This document shows, in pieces, positions 7,137-13,179 of a DNA stretch of 25,805 bases. This DNA is from Syntrophaceticus sp050949745. Its GTDB lineage: Bacteria > Bacillota > DSM-12270 > Thermacetogeniales > Thermacetogeniaceae. Under the pieces are notes generated by a model. It saw only the letters and a list, made by a program, of their open reading frames with translations. It had not been told where the DNA came from and ran no database searches. The stretch spans positions 1-25,805 of the forward strand of contig JBMNGF010000004.1 in the NCBI GenBank assembly GCA_050949745.1. The letters run 5' to 3'. The translations under genes were made by a program, and so were the position numbers. Position 1 is the stretch's first letter. Every line of letters begins with the position of its first letter.

Positions 7137-7756
7137 ATGTGGGAACGAATTTTCGGGACTATATCTGCTCCTGGAAAAACACTACACCAGGCAGCAGAAA
7201 AGGAATTATGGAAAGAAGGGCTGCTCATTGTTGCTGCAATCGCCATCCTACAAGGATTATGCGATATAGCAACAGCAGGAAGTGAAGATATCCTACCCTA
7301 CTTAGAACAGTTTTCAGAGTTGCCGCTAGCAGAAACAATGCAGCTATCTCCTGCTTTTACCTTCTTTTCACCCATAATCGGCGGCTTATTGGGATGGTTT
7401 GTGGTGAGGAGCAGTTTTTTTCTTCGTTGCCAAAATATTTAAAGGACAGGGATCTTTTATTGGCATGCTGGCTAGCCTTGGCTACGCCAACTGCCCCTAT
7501 TTTATAGGTGCACCTTTAGCTGCGATTACATCTGTGGCTGGATCTTTCGGCACTACTTTAAGCGGCTATCATCGGTTTCGCCGTCGGCATTTGGGTGCTT
7601 GTTCTAAACATAATTGCCATCCGTGAAAGCCAACAGATCAGTACAGGCGCAGCAGCAGCCACTTACTTTATTCCTGTTATACTTTTTATTATTCTCTTGA
7701 TTCTCCTGGGAGTCCTTATTGCTATGGCTATCTTCACTTCTGCCCCCTTAATGTAG
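7137..7756 (+). pseudogene. Yip1-domain integral membrane protein, broken by two +1 frameshifts
   Basis: The ATG at 7137 has GGGAGAGAG upstream and starts MWERIFGTISAPGKTLHQAA, typical of YIP1-family proteins. The first frame reaches GLLGWFVV; removing one base near 7407 continues it as GAVFFFVAKIFKGQGSF, then LASLGYANCPYFIGAPLAAI. Removing an extra A at 7560/7561 continues it as AAIIGFAVGIWVLVLNIIAI to a stop at 7754-7756. The rebuilt protein is about 205 residues with about five TM helices. In Bacillota, Yip1-family proteins often sit beside stress or transport genes; their function is unknown. It starts 12 bases after sppA and shares that gene's pattern of single-base insertions, so both were damaged, or mis-sequenced, together. 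Confidence 0.78.
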
Positions 7757-7758
7757 CC

Positions 7759-7787
7759 TTGACAATAACCGGTAAACCCCGTAAAAT
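7759..7787 (+). promoter_or_regulatory. Sigma-A promoter of the htpX-pspAB operon
   Basis: TTGACA (7759-7764) and TAAAAT (7782-7787) are exactly 17 bases apart, about 40 bases upstream of the htpX ATG. This near-consensus housekeeping promoter makes htpX-pspAB independent of the broken sppA-yip1 genes upstream. Confidence 0.85.
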
Positions 7788-7826
7788 AGTGCAAAAGCGG
7801 AAAGGAAAAAGGAGTCGTGTGGATCT

Positions 7827-8711
7827 ATGAGTCGTACGCGCTTTCCTGTTGATCACCAACTGAAAGTAAGAATGTTTTTTACATTATTTCTGCTGGCAGC
7901 CCTTTATCTATTTTTCGGAGCCGTTCTTTGGTATGCAGGGGTTGGTTTCTCTGCCATTATTGTCATCGTTGGGATCATGTTGCTCACCCAGTACTACTTA
8001 TCGGATAAACTTGTACTAATGAGCACAGGAGCCAAGGAGGTTTCACCACAAGAAGCACCTGAACTCCATTCGATAGTAGAGCGTCTTGCCATGCTTGCAG
8101 ATATGCCCAAACCGCGGGTAGCGGTGATGCCCACCTCTGTTCCCAATGCTTTCGCTACCGGGAGGAATCCCAGTAATGCTGTGGTTGCCGTCACCAAGGG
8201 TCTGATGCAGCAACTCACAACCCAAGAGGTGGAAGCTGTTCTGGCACATGAAATAAGCCATGTCAAAAATAGAGATGTGGCGGTGATGACGATTGCCAGC
8301 TTTTTTGCTACAGTGGCTTCCTTTATCATTCAAAACTTCTTTTTCATCGGTTTCGGACGCAGCAGGGAAAACAGGGGTGGTACAATACTGATATATCTTG
8401 TATCCCTCCTTGTCTGGCTGATTAGCTTTTTCTTAATCCGAGCACTTTCCCGCTATCGCGAGTATTCAGCGGACCGCGGAGCAGCCTTTCTTACAGGCTC
8501 ACCAGGGATGCTGAGCAGCGCCCTCAAAAAGATCAGTGGCACCATGAAGCGTGTACCGGAACGAGACCTGCGCCAGGCAGAAGGGATGAACGCCTTTTAT
8601 ATTCTGCCTGCTCTGAGAGGGGACGCCTTTGCCGAACTTCTCTCTACACACCCTTCTTTAGAGAAACGCCTGGCCTACCTGAGAAAACTTGAGCGGGAGA
8701 TGAGGGGCTAA
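7827..8711 (+). CDS. htpX: HtpX-family M48 membrane metalloprotease
   Basis: The product has 294 residues. Two N-terminal TM helices (about 14-35 and 38-56) precede the protease domain. The zinc motif HEISH is at residues 141-145, with the third ligand Glu212 in RYREYSADRGA. VPNAFATGRNPSNAVVAVTKGL is the usual upstream block, and further TM segments lie at about 153-175 and 188-206. HtpX degrades misfolded or damaged membrane proteins on the cytoplasmic side. The ATG follows AAAGGAG by about 14 bases. pspAB begins 2 bases after the stop, so the two are co-translated; HtpX-PspAB pairing is a known arrangement in actinobacterial and archaeal Psp loci. Transcription comes from the strong promoter at 7759-7787. 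Confidence 0.94.
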   Translation: MSRTRFPVDHQLKVRMFFTLFLLAALYLFFGAVLWYAGVGFSAIIVIVGIMLLTQYYLSDKLVLMSTGAKEVSPQEAPELHSIVERLAMLADMPKPRVAVMPTSVPNAFATGRNPSNAVVAVTKGLMQQLTTQEVEAVLAHEISHVKNRDVAVMTIASFFATVASFIIQNFFFIGFGRSRENRGGTILIYLVSLLVWLISFFLIRALSRYREYSADRGAAFLTGSPGMLSSALKKISGTMKRVPERDLRQAEGMNAFYILPALRGDAFAELLSTHPSLEKRLAYLRKLEREMRG

Positions 8712-8713
8712 CG

Positions 8714-9292
8714 ATGGGTTTTTTTGATGCCCTTTTTGGGAGAAATAAACCACCCAAGGCCCAGTTCGATCCGCTTTTTGCACTGTCAACAGCCCTTATA
8801 TCGTTTGCTGAACTGGGCTGGGAATCATCCGGTAGATGCGGTATATCTCTCAAACCAGCGACCAGCATCTATTTTGAAACAGCTGCCCAGGAACTAAGGG
8901 ATCTCTTAACCCTTTCCATTGAAGAAACCAAAACAAAAATGCAAATCCAAGATGACGAATACCACTATCGCTGGCTGCTGTTTAATGATCCAGACTTTGA
9001 TGACCTGGTGAGTCTTGTGCACATATCTGCACAGACGCTCAAGGAAAACGGATATGACACCCAACTGCTGGCTGCTGTATTCCGTTTTGTGCAGCAGAAA
9101 AGGCCCGATTCGCTATTTTACATGATCTATAACTACAAACGTGGCAATTTTTACCCGTACATCCCAATGCATAAAAAAAGTGAACAGCGTGACAGCCATG
9201 AGGAGCAGCGCATTTTTACTATGTTAGAAAAGGAACTGCCCTGGGAGAAAGACACCTCCTTATGGTACCCCATACGCAACTGCCCAGTGTAA
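8714..9292 (+). CDS. pspAB: PspA-associated protein PspAB
   Basis: The product has 192 residues. The N-terminus MGFFDALFGRNKPPKAQFDPLFALSTA and the later LGWESSGRCGI, then DEYHYRWLLFNDPDFDDLVSLVH region, are as expected for the PspAB family, recognised from its place between HtpX and PspA and from its FFD-LFGR-KP start. It is soluble, with no TM helix or signal peptide. The molecular function is unknown; in other phyla it co-occurs with HtpX and PspA and is assumed to act in membrane stress. It is translationally coupled to htpX (2-base gap, GAGGGG inside the htpX end). The family call comes from memory of the family pattern, not from a search. Confidence 0.78.
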   Translation: MGFFDALFGRNKPPKAQFDPLFALSTALISFAELGWESSGRCGISLKPATSIYFETAAQELRDLLTLSIEETKTKMQIQDDEYHYRWLLFNDPDFDDLVSLVHISAQTLKENGYDTQLLAAVFRFVQQKRPDSLFYMIYNYKRGNFYPYIPMHKKSEQRDSHEEQRIFTMLEKELPWEKDTSLWYPIRNCPV

Positions 9293-9296
9293 ATGG

Positions 9297-9324
9297 TGGT
9301 TGGTCGTTAGTGGTTGGTCATTGG
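9297..9324 (+). repeat. Tandem 14-bp direct repeat after pspAB
   Basis: TGGTTGGTCGTTAG (9297-9310) is followed immediately by TGGTTGGTCATTGG (9311-9324), 12 of 14 identical. It lies just after the pspAB stop. No function is evident; it may be slippage-derived spacer DNA or part of the pspA upstream region. Confidence 0.6.
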
Positions 9325-9331
9325 GAAAAAG

Positions 9332-9348
9332 ATGTTCAACCTGAACAT
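9332..9348 (+). promoter_or_regulatory. Perfect inverted repeat upstream of pspA, possible operator
   Basis: ATGTTCA (9332-9338) and TGAACAT (9342-9348) are perfectly complementary around ACC. It lies about 190 bases before the pspA ATG. No T-run follows, so a protein binding site is likelier than a terminator. GACATCT also recurs at 9392, 9470 and 9491, the last two two helical turns apart. No regulator can be assigned. Confidence 0.4.
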
Positions 9349-9537
9349 GATATCACCCTCAGGACTTACCAAAGTCATAACTCTGACCTTTGACATCTTT
9401 AAATGTATGATATGGGTTATAATAGTAAATATATGATTTAGAACAAAGATACCTTCTGGCATGTTTTCCGACATCTGACTTGATGCTTGAGACATCTATT
9501 TTAGGCAGGTGCGATGCACCAAAGAAAGGAGATAAAA

Positions 9538-10236
9538 ATGGGATTACTAGCACGTATTTCTACGGTTTTTAAATCAAAGATCAACAAAGTCGTCGAACAA
9601 ATGGAGAATCCTCAAGAAACCCTCGACTACTCTTATGAGAAACAGTTAGAGCTGCTGCAGAATGTGAGACGCAATATTACAAATGTAGTTACTTCCAAAA
9701 AAAGGCTTGAATTACAGACAGTGAAACTGCGCAATGACCTGTCAAAGCTCGATAACCAGACAAAGGAGGCCCTGCGGCAGGAAAGAGAGGATCTGGCACG
9801 GCTGGCCCTGGAGCGTAAGATGCAGCTCGAACATCAAATTCAGGACTTGGAACAGCAGGTGAGCGGCCTAAATCAGGAACAGCAGAAACTGCTTCAAGTG
9901 GAAAATCGCCTGCGAGCGAAAGTCGAAGCCTTCCGCACAAAGAAAGAGGTCATCAAGGCACAGTACTCAGCATCAGATGCTCAGGTAAAGATCGGTGAAG
10001 CTATGTCCGGCCTTTCCGAGGAAATGGCTGATGTAGGCACCGCTATTGAGCGAGCAGAACACAAAACCCAAGAGATGCAAGCCCGCGCCTCGGCTATCGA
10101 TGAATTGATCGCCACAGGGATGCTGGACGATCCTATAGGAGATAAGGACAGCGTAGAAACAGAATTGAGAAAGCTACAGACAGAAAGTCGTATTGATGAT
10201 GAACTTGCCCGTCTGAAAAAAGAGGTGACAGAGTAA
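9538..10236 (+). CDS. pspA: PspA/IM30 (Vipp1)-family membrane-stress protein
   Basis: The product has 232 residues from the ATG at 9538, chosen because AAAGGAG lies 7 bases upstream; the frame is open to 9514. The N-terminal amphipathic helix MGLLARISTVFKSKINKVVE and the block MENPQETLDYSYEKQLE are diagnostic. The rest is almost entirely coiled coil (about 25-190), as in ESCRT-III-like PspA. PspA senses stored curvature elastic stress, oligomerises on damaged membranes and limits proton leak; in proteobacteria it also inhibits PspF. The stop codon overlaps the ATG of pspAA (TAATG), so the two are translationally coupled. The promoter was not found with confidence, although an inverted repeat and GACATCT repeats lie upstream. 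Confidence 0.95.
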   Translation: MGLLARISTVFKSKINKVVEQMENPQETLDYSYEKQLELLQNVRRNITNVVTSKKRLELQTVKLRNDLSKLDNQTKEALRQEREDLARLALERKMQLEHQIQDLEQQVSGLNQEQQKLLQVENRLRAKVEAFRTKKEVIKAQYSASDAQVKIGEAMSGLSEEMADVGTAIERAEHKTQEMQARASAIDELIATGMLDDPIGDKDSVETELRKLQTESRIDDELARLKKEVTE

Positions 10237-10514
10237 TGATTATCAGAGTACTTACAGAAGGACAATACAAAGTATCAGGTGGTGCCCTTTCAGAACTGGA
10301 TGCCCTCGATGACACTTTGCTTGATGCCTTAGAGGCCGGTGACGAAAGCAAATTCACTGCTGCACTACATGATGTTGTCAGCTTTGTACAGACAAACGGC
10401 ATCAATCTCCCTGATGAGGAACTGGTAGAGTCGGATCTGATTATACCGGCACCAGATACCAATCTGGAAGAGGCACGGGAGCTCTTCACCAATTATCCTC
10501 GGGATCTGACCTAG
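10236..10514 (+). CDS. pspAA: PspA-associated protein PspAA
   Basis: The product has 92 residues. It starts MIIRVLTEGQYKVSGGALSE, the usual PspAA opening (MIVRI-GEGQ), followed by LDALDDTLLDALEAGDESKF and an acidic C-terminal half. It is a small soluble protein without TM helices, known as a partner gene of PspA in archaea, actinobacteria and some Bacillota, where it is thought to bind PspA and modulate its assembly. The ATG overlaps the pspA stop by one base (10236), giving tight coupling. A structured leader and the PspF-like gene follow. Confidence 0.82.
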   Translation: MIIRVLTEGQYKVSGGALSELDALDDTLLDALEAGDESKFTAALHDVVSFVQTNGINLPDEELVESDLIIPAPDTNLEEARELFTNYPRDLT

Positions 10515-10527
10515 TAGCATAGGACAT

Positions 10528-10620
10528 AGACGCGGCCCAGACAAATCCCTGTCCCCGCGTCTGCAGCTGCAGTTCTTTTGCGGACGCGCACACGGTGGCA
10601 TGGTGGGAGGTGAACTGCAG
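10528..10620 (+). promoter_or_regulatory. Leader of the PspF-like gene with competing hairpins over the ribosome site
   Basis: Three segments compete. AGACGCGG (10528-10535) pairs perfectly with CCGCGTCT (10555-10562). The latter is also part of CGCGTCTGCA (10556-10565), which pairs with TGCGGACGCG (10579-10588), ten pairs with one wobble. CTGCAGTTC (10567-10575), in the loop of the second hairpin, is a perfect complement of GAACTGCAG (10612-10620), which covers the end of the SD GGGAGGTGA (10605-10613) and the first base of the GTG start. This could switch translation on or off. No T-run follows, so transcription attenuation is less likely. Confidence 0.5.
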
Positions 10621-11633
10621 TGAAAAGTAAAAAGACATGCGGCCGCGGGCATATAGCGAAATACACTTTTAACGATATTCTCGGGAAGAGTGCTAAAATC
10701 AAAGCGGCCATTGAAAAGGCAAGGCGCTTTGGCAGCGTTAATGCCACTGTACTTATTTATGGGGAAACCGGAGTAGGCAAGGAAATCTTTGCTCAAGCAA
10801 TACATAATGTCAGCCCACGCAAGGACGGTCCCTTTATTACAGTCAACTGTGCAGCAATGCCGGATAATCTACTGGAAAGCGAACTCTTTGGTTATGCTGA
10901 AGGTGCATTTACCGGAGCAAAAAAAGGCGGCAAACAAGGCCTTTTTGCAATGGCAAATAAGGGCACCATTTTCCTTGATGAGATCAGTGAGATGTCTGAC
11001 AAACTGCAGACAAGACTCCTGCGGGTGCTCCAAGAATACGAGATTATGCCTCTAGGTGATGACCGCATTATCACAGTAGATGTGCGTGTTGTTGCTGCCA
11101 CTAACAGCAACCTGGAAACTTTGGTTGAGAATAAGCATTTCCGGTCGGATCTTTATTACAGAATCAATGTACTGACACTGGTGGTTCCCACCTTAAGGGA
11201 ACGGCGAGAGGATATCCCCGTCCTGATAGAACACTTCCTGGGAGTTTACAATAAAAGGTTCGGAAAAAACATCAAGGGCATTGAACCGAAAGGCATTGCC
11301 CTTTTTGATACTTATGCTTGGCCAGGTAATATAAGGGAAATACAGAACATAATGAAACGTCTCGTTATCCTGACAGATAACGACTATATCTCTGCTGACC
11401 TTGTAGCAGAATCTTTGATGTACTCCTCAATGAAACCAGACATCATTTCAACCGCACAACCCCACAAAACAGCAGCCGAGAACAATAACGGAAACCCACT
11501 GGAATATCAAAAAGCTATCATCATTAATGCACTTAAAGCTACCAAGGGAAACAAAAAAAAGGCTGCCCAACTGCTGGGTATCAGCCGTACAACCCTTTGG
11601 AGACGCCAGAAAAAATATAATATTAAAATATGA
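10620..11633 (+). CDS. PspF-like sigma-54-dependent transcriptional activator without a sensory domain
   Basis: The product has 337 residues. It begins with about 15 residues and then enters the AAA+ sigma-54 interaction domain: Walker A GETGVGKE (48-55), the sigma-54 contact loop GAFTGA (95-100), Walker B GTIFLDEI (115-122), then WPGNIREIQN and a C-terminal Fis-type HTH, NKKKAAQLLGISRTTLWRR. No PAS, GAF or receiver domain is present, which is the PspF architecture; PspF is controlled by PspA binding to its AAA+ domain. It lies directly downstream of pspA-pspAA on the same strand, and a sigma-54 promoter with an enhancer-like palindrome lies just downstream. The start is GTG with SD GGGAGGTGA 6 bases away. 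It may instead be a former PAS-containing activator that lost its sensor, since YTFNDILGKS is the usual post-PAS linker. I infer that it regulates the 35-residue peptide. Confidence 0.88.
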   Translation: MKSKKTCGRGHIAKYTFNDILGKSAKIKAAIEKARRFGSVNATVLIYGETGVGKEIFAQAIHNVSPRKDGPFITVNCAAMPDNLLESELFGYAEGAFTGAKKGGKQGLFAMANKGTIFLDEISEMSDKLQTRLLRVLQEYEIMPLGDDRIITVDVRVVAATNSNLETLVENKHFRSDLYYRINVLTLVVPTLRERREDIPVLIEHFLGVYNKRFGKNIKGIEPKGIALFDTYAWPGNIREIQNIMKRLVILTDNDYISADLVAESLMYSSMKPDIISTAQPHKTAAENNNGNPLEYQKAIIINALKATKGNKKKAAQLLGISRTTLWRRQKKYNIKI

Positions 11634-11667
11634 TATTCAGATCGATTCTACTGACTTGTGTGTTGCA

Positions 11668-11690
11668 GATGAAACATTATCTGTTTCATC
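11668..11690 (+). promoter_or_regulatory. Perfect 9-bp inverted repeat, probable enhancer site for the PspF-like activator
   Basis: GATGAAACA (11668-11676) and TGTTTCATC (11682-11690) are perfect inverted repeats around TTATC. The centre is about 117 bases before the predicted start of transcription from the sigma-54 promoter at 11771-11784, the usual place of a bacterial enhancer site. No T-run follows, so it is not a good terminator for the activator gene, although it lies 35 bases after that gene's stop. Confidence 0.65.
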
Positions 11691-11769
11691 ATGGAACTAA
11701 TATGTTACTTGAACCATCTTCCTTAAAATAATAAGTGCAGATACTCCCTTCTTTTTGCCCTTGTTTAGC

Positions 11770-11785
11770 AGGCACACTTCTTGCT
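11770..11785 (+). promoter_or_regulatory. Sigma-54 (-24/-12) promoter
   Basis: AGGCACACTTCTTGCT has the invariant GG (11771-11772) and GC (11783-11784) ten bases apart and matches the consensus TGGCAC-N5-TTGCW at all but the first base. Transcription should start near 11796, leaving a short leader with the SD AAAAGGAGGG (11807-11815) before the ATG at 11823. An upstream palindrome and an adjacent PspF-like activator complete a classic sigma-54 unit. Confidence 0.85.
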
Positions 11786-11822
11786 AATACTAGTAGTATA
11801 TACTAAAAAGGAGGGATCAACT

Positions 11823-11930
11823 ATGGGAGATATGATCGGTAATTATATCATGTGGGGAACCCTAGGCCTCCTTTTCGTTGTCCTAGGAGGCTTATTATTC
11901 CAAATATTTTCTACCTTTAAAATGAAGTAG
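11823..11930 (+). CDS. 35-residue single-pass membrane peptide under sigma-54 control
   Basis: ATG at 11823, stop TAG at 11928-11930. The peptide starts MGDMIGNYIMWGTLG, then has a hydrophobic helix of about 20 residues (LGLLFVVLGGLLFQIF, about 14-29) with glycines, and ends in the basic tail STFKMK, which predicts an N-out, C-in single-pass protein. The ribosome site AAAAGGAGGG is among the strongest in the window, about 7 bases before the ATG. The gene is alone between the PspF-like gene and convergent ispDF and has its own sigma-54 promoter and upstream palindrome. I know no family for it. By analogy with the small membrane effectors PspB, PspC, PspD and PspG of proteobacteria it may be a Psp effector; this is inference from context. 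Confidence 0.75.
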   Translation: MGDMIGNYIMWGTLGLLFVVLGGLLFQIFSTFKMK

Positions 11931-11959
11931 TGATTATAAATGAACTATCAGATACAATG

Positions 11960-11990
11960 ACCCCTTTCCTTTAAACAGGGGAAGGGGTAT
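11960..11990 (+). terminator. Hairpin between the membrane peptide gene and convergent ispDF
   Basis: ACCCCTTTCCT (11960-11970) pairs with GGGGAAGGGGT (11978-11988), 11 pairs with two wobbles and a 7-base loop. The T-tract is weak on either strand (ATCTTTA on plus), so it may act as an inefficient, bidirectional terminator. It overlaps the last codons of ispDF. Confidence 0.4.
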
Positions 11991-13179
11991 CTTTATGCTC
12001 CACTGTGGCAATCGCCCAGCAGGCTATTCCCTCCCCTCTCCCTACAAACCCAAGCCCTTCGGTTGTTGTAGCCTTCAACCCTATCGCAGCAGGCGCAATT
12101 CCCAGCACAGCGGCAATCTGTCCGCTCATCTCTTCCAGATAAGGAGACAATCTCGGTTTTTCAGCAGCCACAGTGATGTCCACCTGGACAACATAATACC
12201 CCTCTTTGGCTAGAATACCTCTGACAATACCCAGTAAGGCCAGACTAGATGCGCCTTCCCATCGGGGATCAGAAGGGGGAAAGTGATGCCCGATATCATG
12301 TAGTCCTGCAGCCCCCAGACAGGCATCAGCAAGGGCATGCAGCAGAACATCCCCATCTGAATGTCCAGCCAGGCCGCTCCCTTCTGGAATCTCCAGTCCA
12401 CCCAGATAAAGGGGCCGCCCCTGGCAGAAGGGATGTACATCATAACCCAAACCAGTACGCCTGCCTAGGTGTCCTTTTGTGACGCCATTAGTATCAATCC
12501 CCAAGAGTGCCTGGGCAATGACCAGATCCCCTGGAGTGGTTATCTTAATATTTTCATAGCTGCCCTGGTAGATCGATACATCGTGACCCAGCCGTTCCAC
12601 CAGAGACGCGTCATCTGTTCCTTCAAAGCCAGCAGCCCTAGCCTCTTCCAGGGCACTTTTAAGCAATGTTCTTCGGAAAACTTGAGGTGTTTGGGCAATC
12701 CATAATGAAGACCGTTCCGGTGTCCCTTTGATGTTTCCTTTTTCCGCAATCTTAACGGTGTCCTTGACTGGAACAGCAACAACTACTGCGCCTGCATCTG
12801 CAGCTTGCTGTACTGCCCCCTCTAATACATTTTGCAGCAGCAGAGGCCGTGCCGCATCGTGAACAGCAACAAGCCCACAATCCTGAGGAAGAGCTTTTAA
12901 TCCTGCAGCAACAGACTGCTGTCTGGTCTCCCCACCTGTTACTATCCCTGCCAGTTTGGATAGGGAAAAAGAGTTAAGGAGTGTACGGCATAAGGAAAGA
13001 TCATCATAATTTGCCACAACCACATAAGCGTTAATAAGGCTGGACCTCTCAAAAACCCTGAGGCAGTGCAAAATAACCGGATCATCCCCCAGGGGTAGAT
13101 AGACCTTATTTAAGGGGGAACCCATACGGTTCCCCCTGCCGGCAGCAACAATAATTCCTCCAACCTTATCCAATTGCAT
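11971..13179 (-). CDS. ispDF: Bifunctional IspD/IspF, methylerythritol phosphate pathway of isoprenoid synthesis
   Basis: The product has 402 residues and is a fusion. Residues 1-230 are IspD (MEP cytidylyltransferase), with nucleotide-binding GGIIVAAGRGNRMGSPLNK, VAVHDAARPLL and TPQVFR. Residues about 240-402 are IspF (cyclodiphosphate synthase), starting RTGLGYDVHPF, with zinc ligands Asp247 and His249, then AGHSDGDVLLHALADA and a C-terminal KATTTEGLGFVGRGEGIAC. Together they make CDP-ME and, after IspE, the cyclodiphosphate. Many Bacillota keep these as two genes, so the fusion is notable but not rare. The frame overlaps the end of yacL by 14 bases. GAGGTGA lies flush against the ATG (13179), so the TTG at codon 3 (13173), 6 bases from it, may be the real start. 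Last gene of its run. Confidence 0.95.
   Translation of the reverse strand: MQLDKVGGIIVAAGRGNRMGSPLNKVYLPLGDDPVILHCLRVFERSSLINAYVVVANYDDLSLCRTLLNSFSLSKLAGIVTGGETRQQSVAAGLKALPQDCGLVAVHDAARPLLLQNVLEGAVQQAADAGAVVVAVPVKDTVKIAEKGNIKGTPERSSLWIAQTPQVFRRTLLKSALEEARAAGFEGTDDASLVERLGHDVSIYQGSYENIKITTPGDLVIAQALLGIDTNGVTKGHLGRRTGLGYDVHPFCQGRPLYLGGLEIPEGSGLAGHSDGDVLLHALADACLGAAGLHDIGHHFPPSDPRWEGASSLALLGIVRGILAKEGYYVVQVDITVAAEKPRLSPYLEEMSGQIAAVLGIAPAAIGLKATTTEGLGFVGRGEGIACWAIATVEHKDTPSPV

Noticed and set aside
6213..7756. Programmed +1 frameshifting to explain sppA and yip1
   Set aside because: Five sites with no shared slippery codon or stimulatory structure; single-base duplication by error or mutation is simpler.
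7994..8333. Long open frames antisense to htpX (up to 111 codons)
   Set aside because: Mirror frames of a strongly supported gene, without ribosome sites or recognisable domains.
9390..9423. TTGACA and TATAAT upstream of pspA
   Set aside because: The spacer is 22 bases, too long for sigma-A; each box alone is expected in AT-rich DNA.
9504..9517. GG-N10-GC sigma-54-like sequence just before pspA
   Set aside because: Transcription would start near 9529, inside the pspA ribosome site, leaving no usable leader; flanking consensus bases match poorly.
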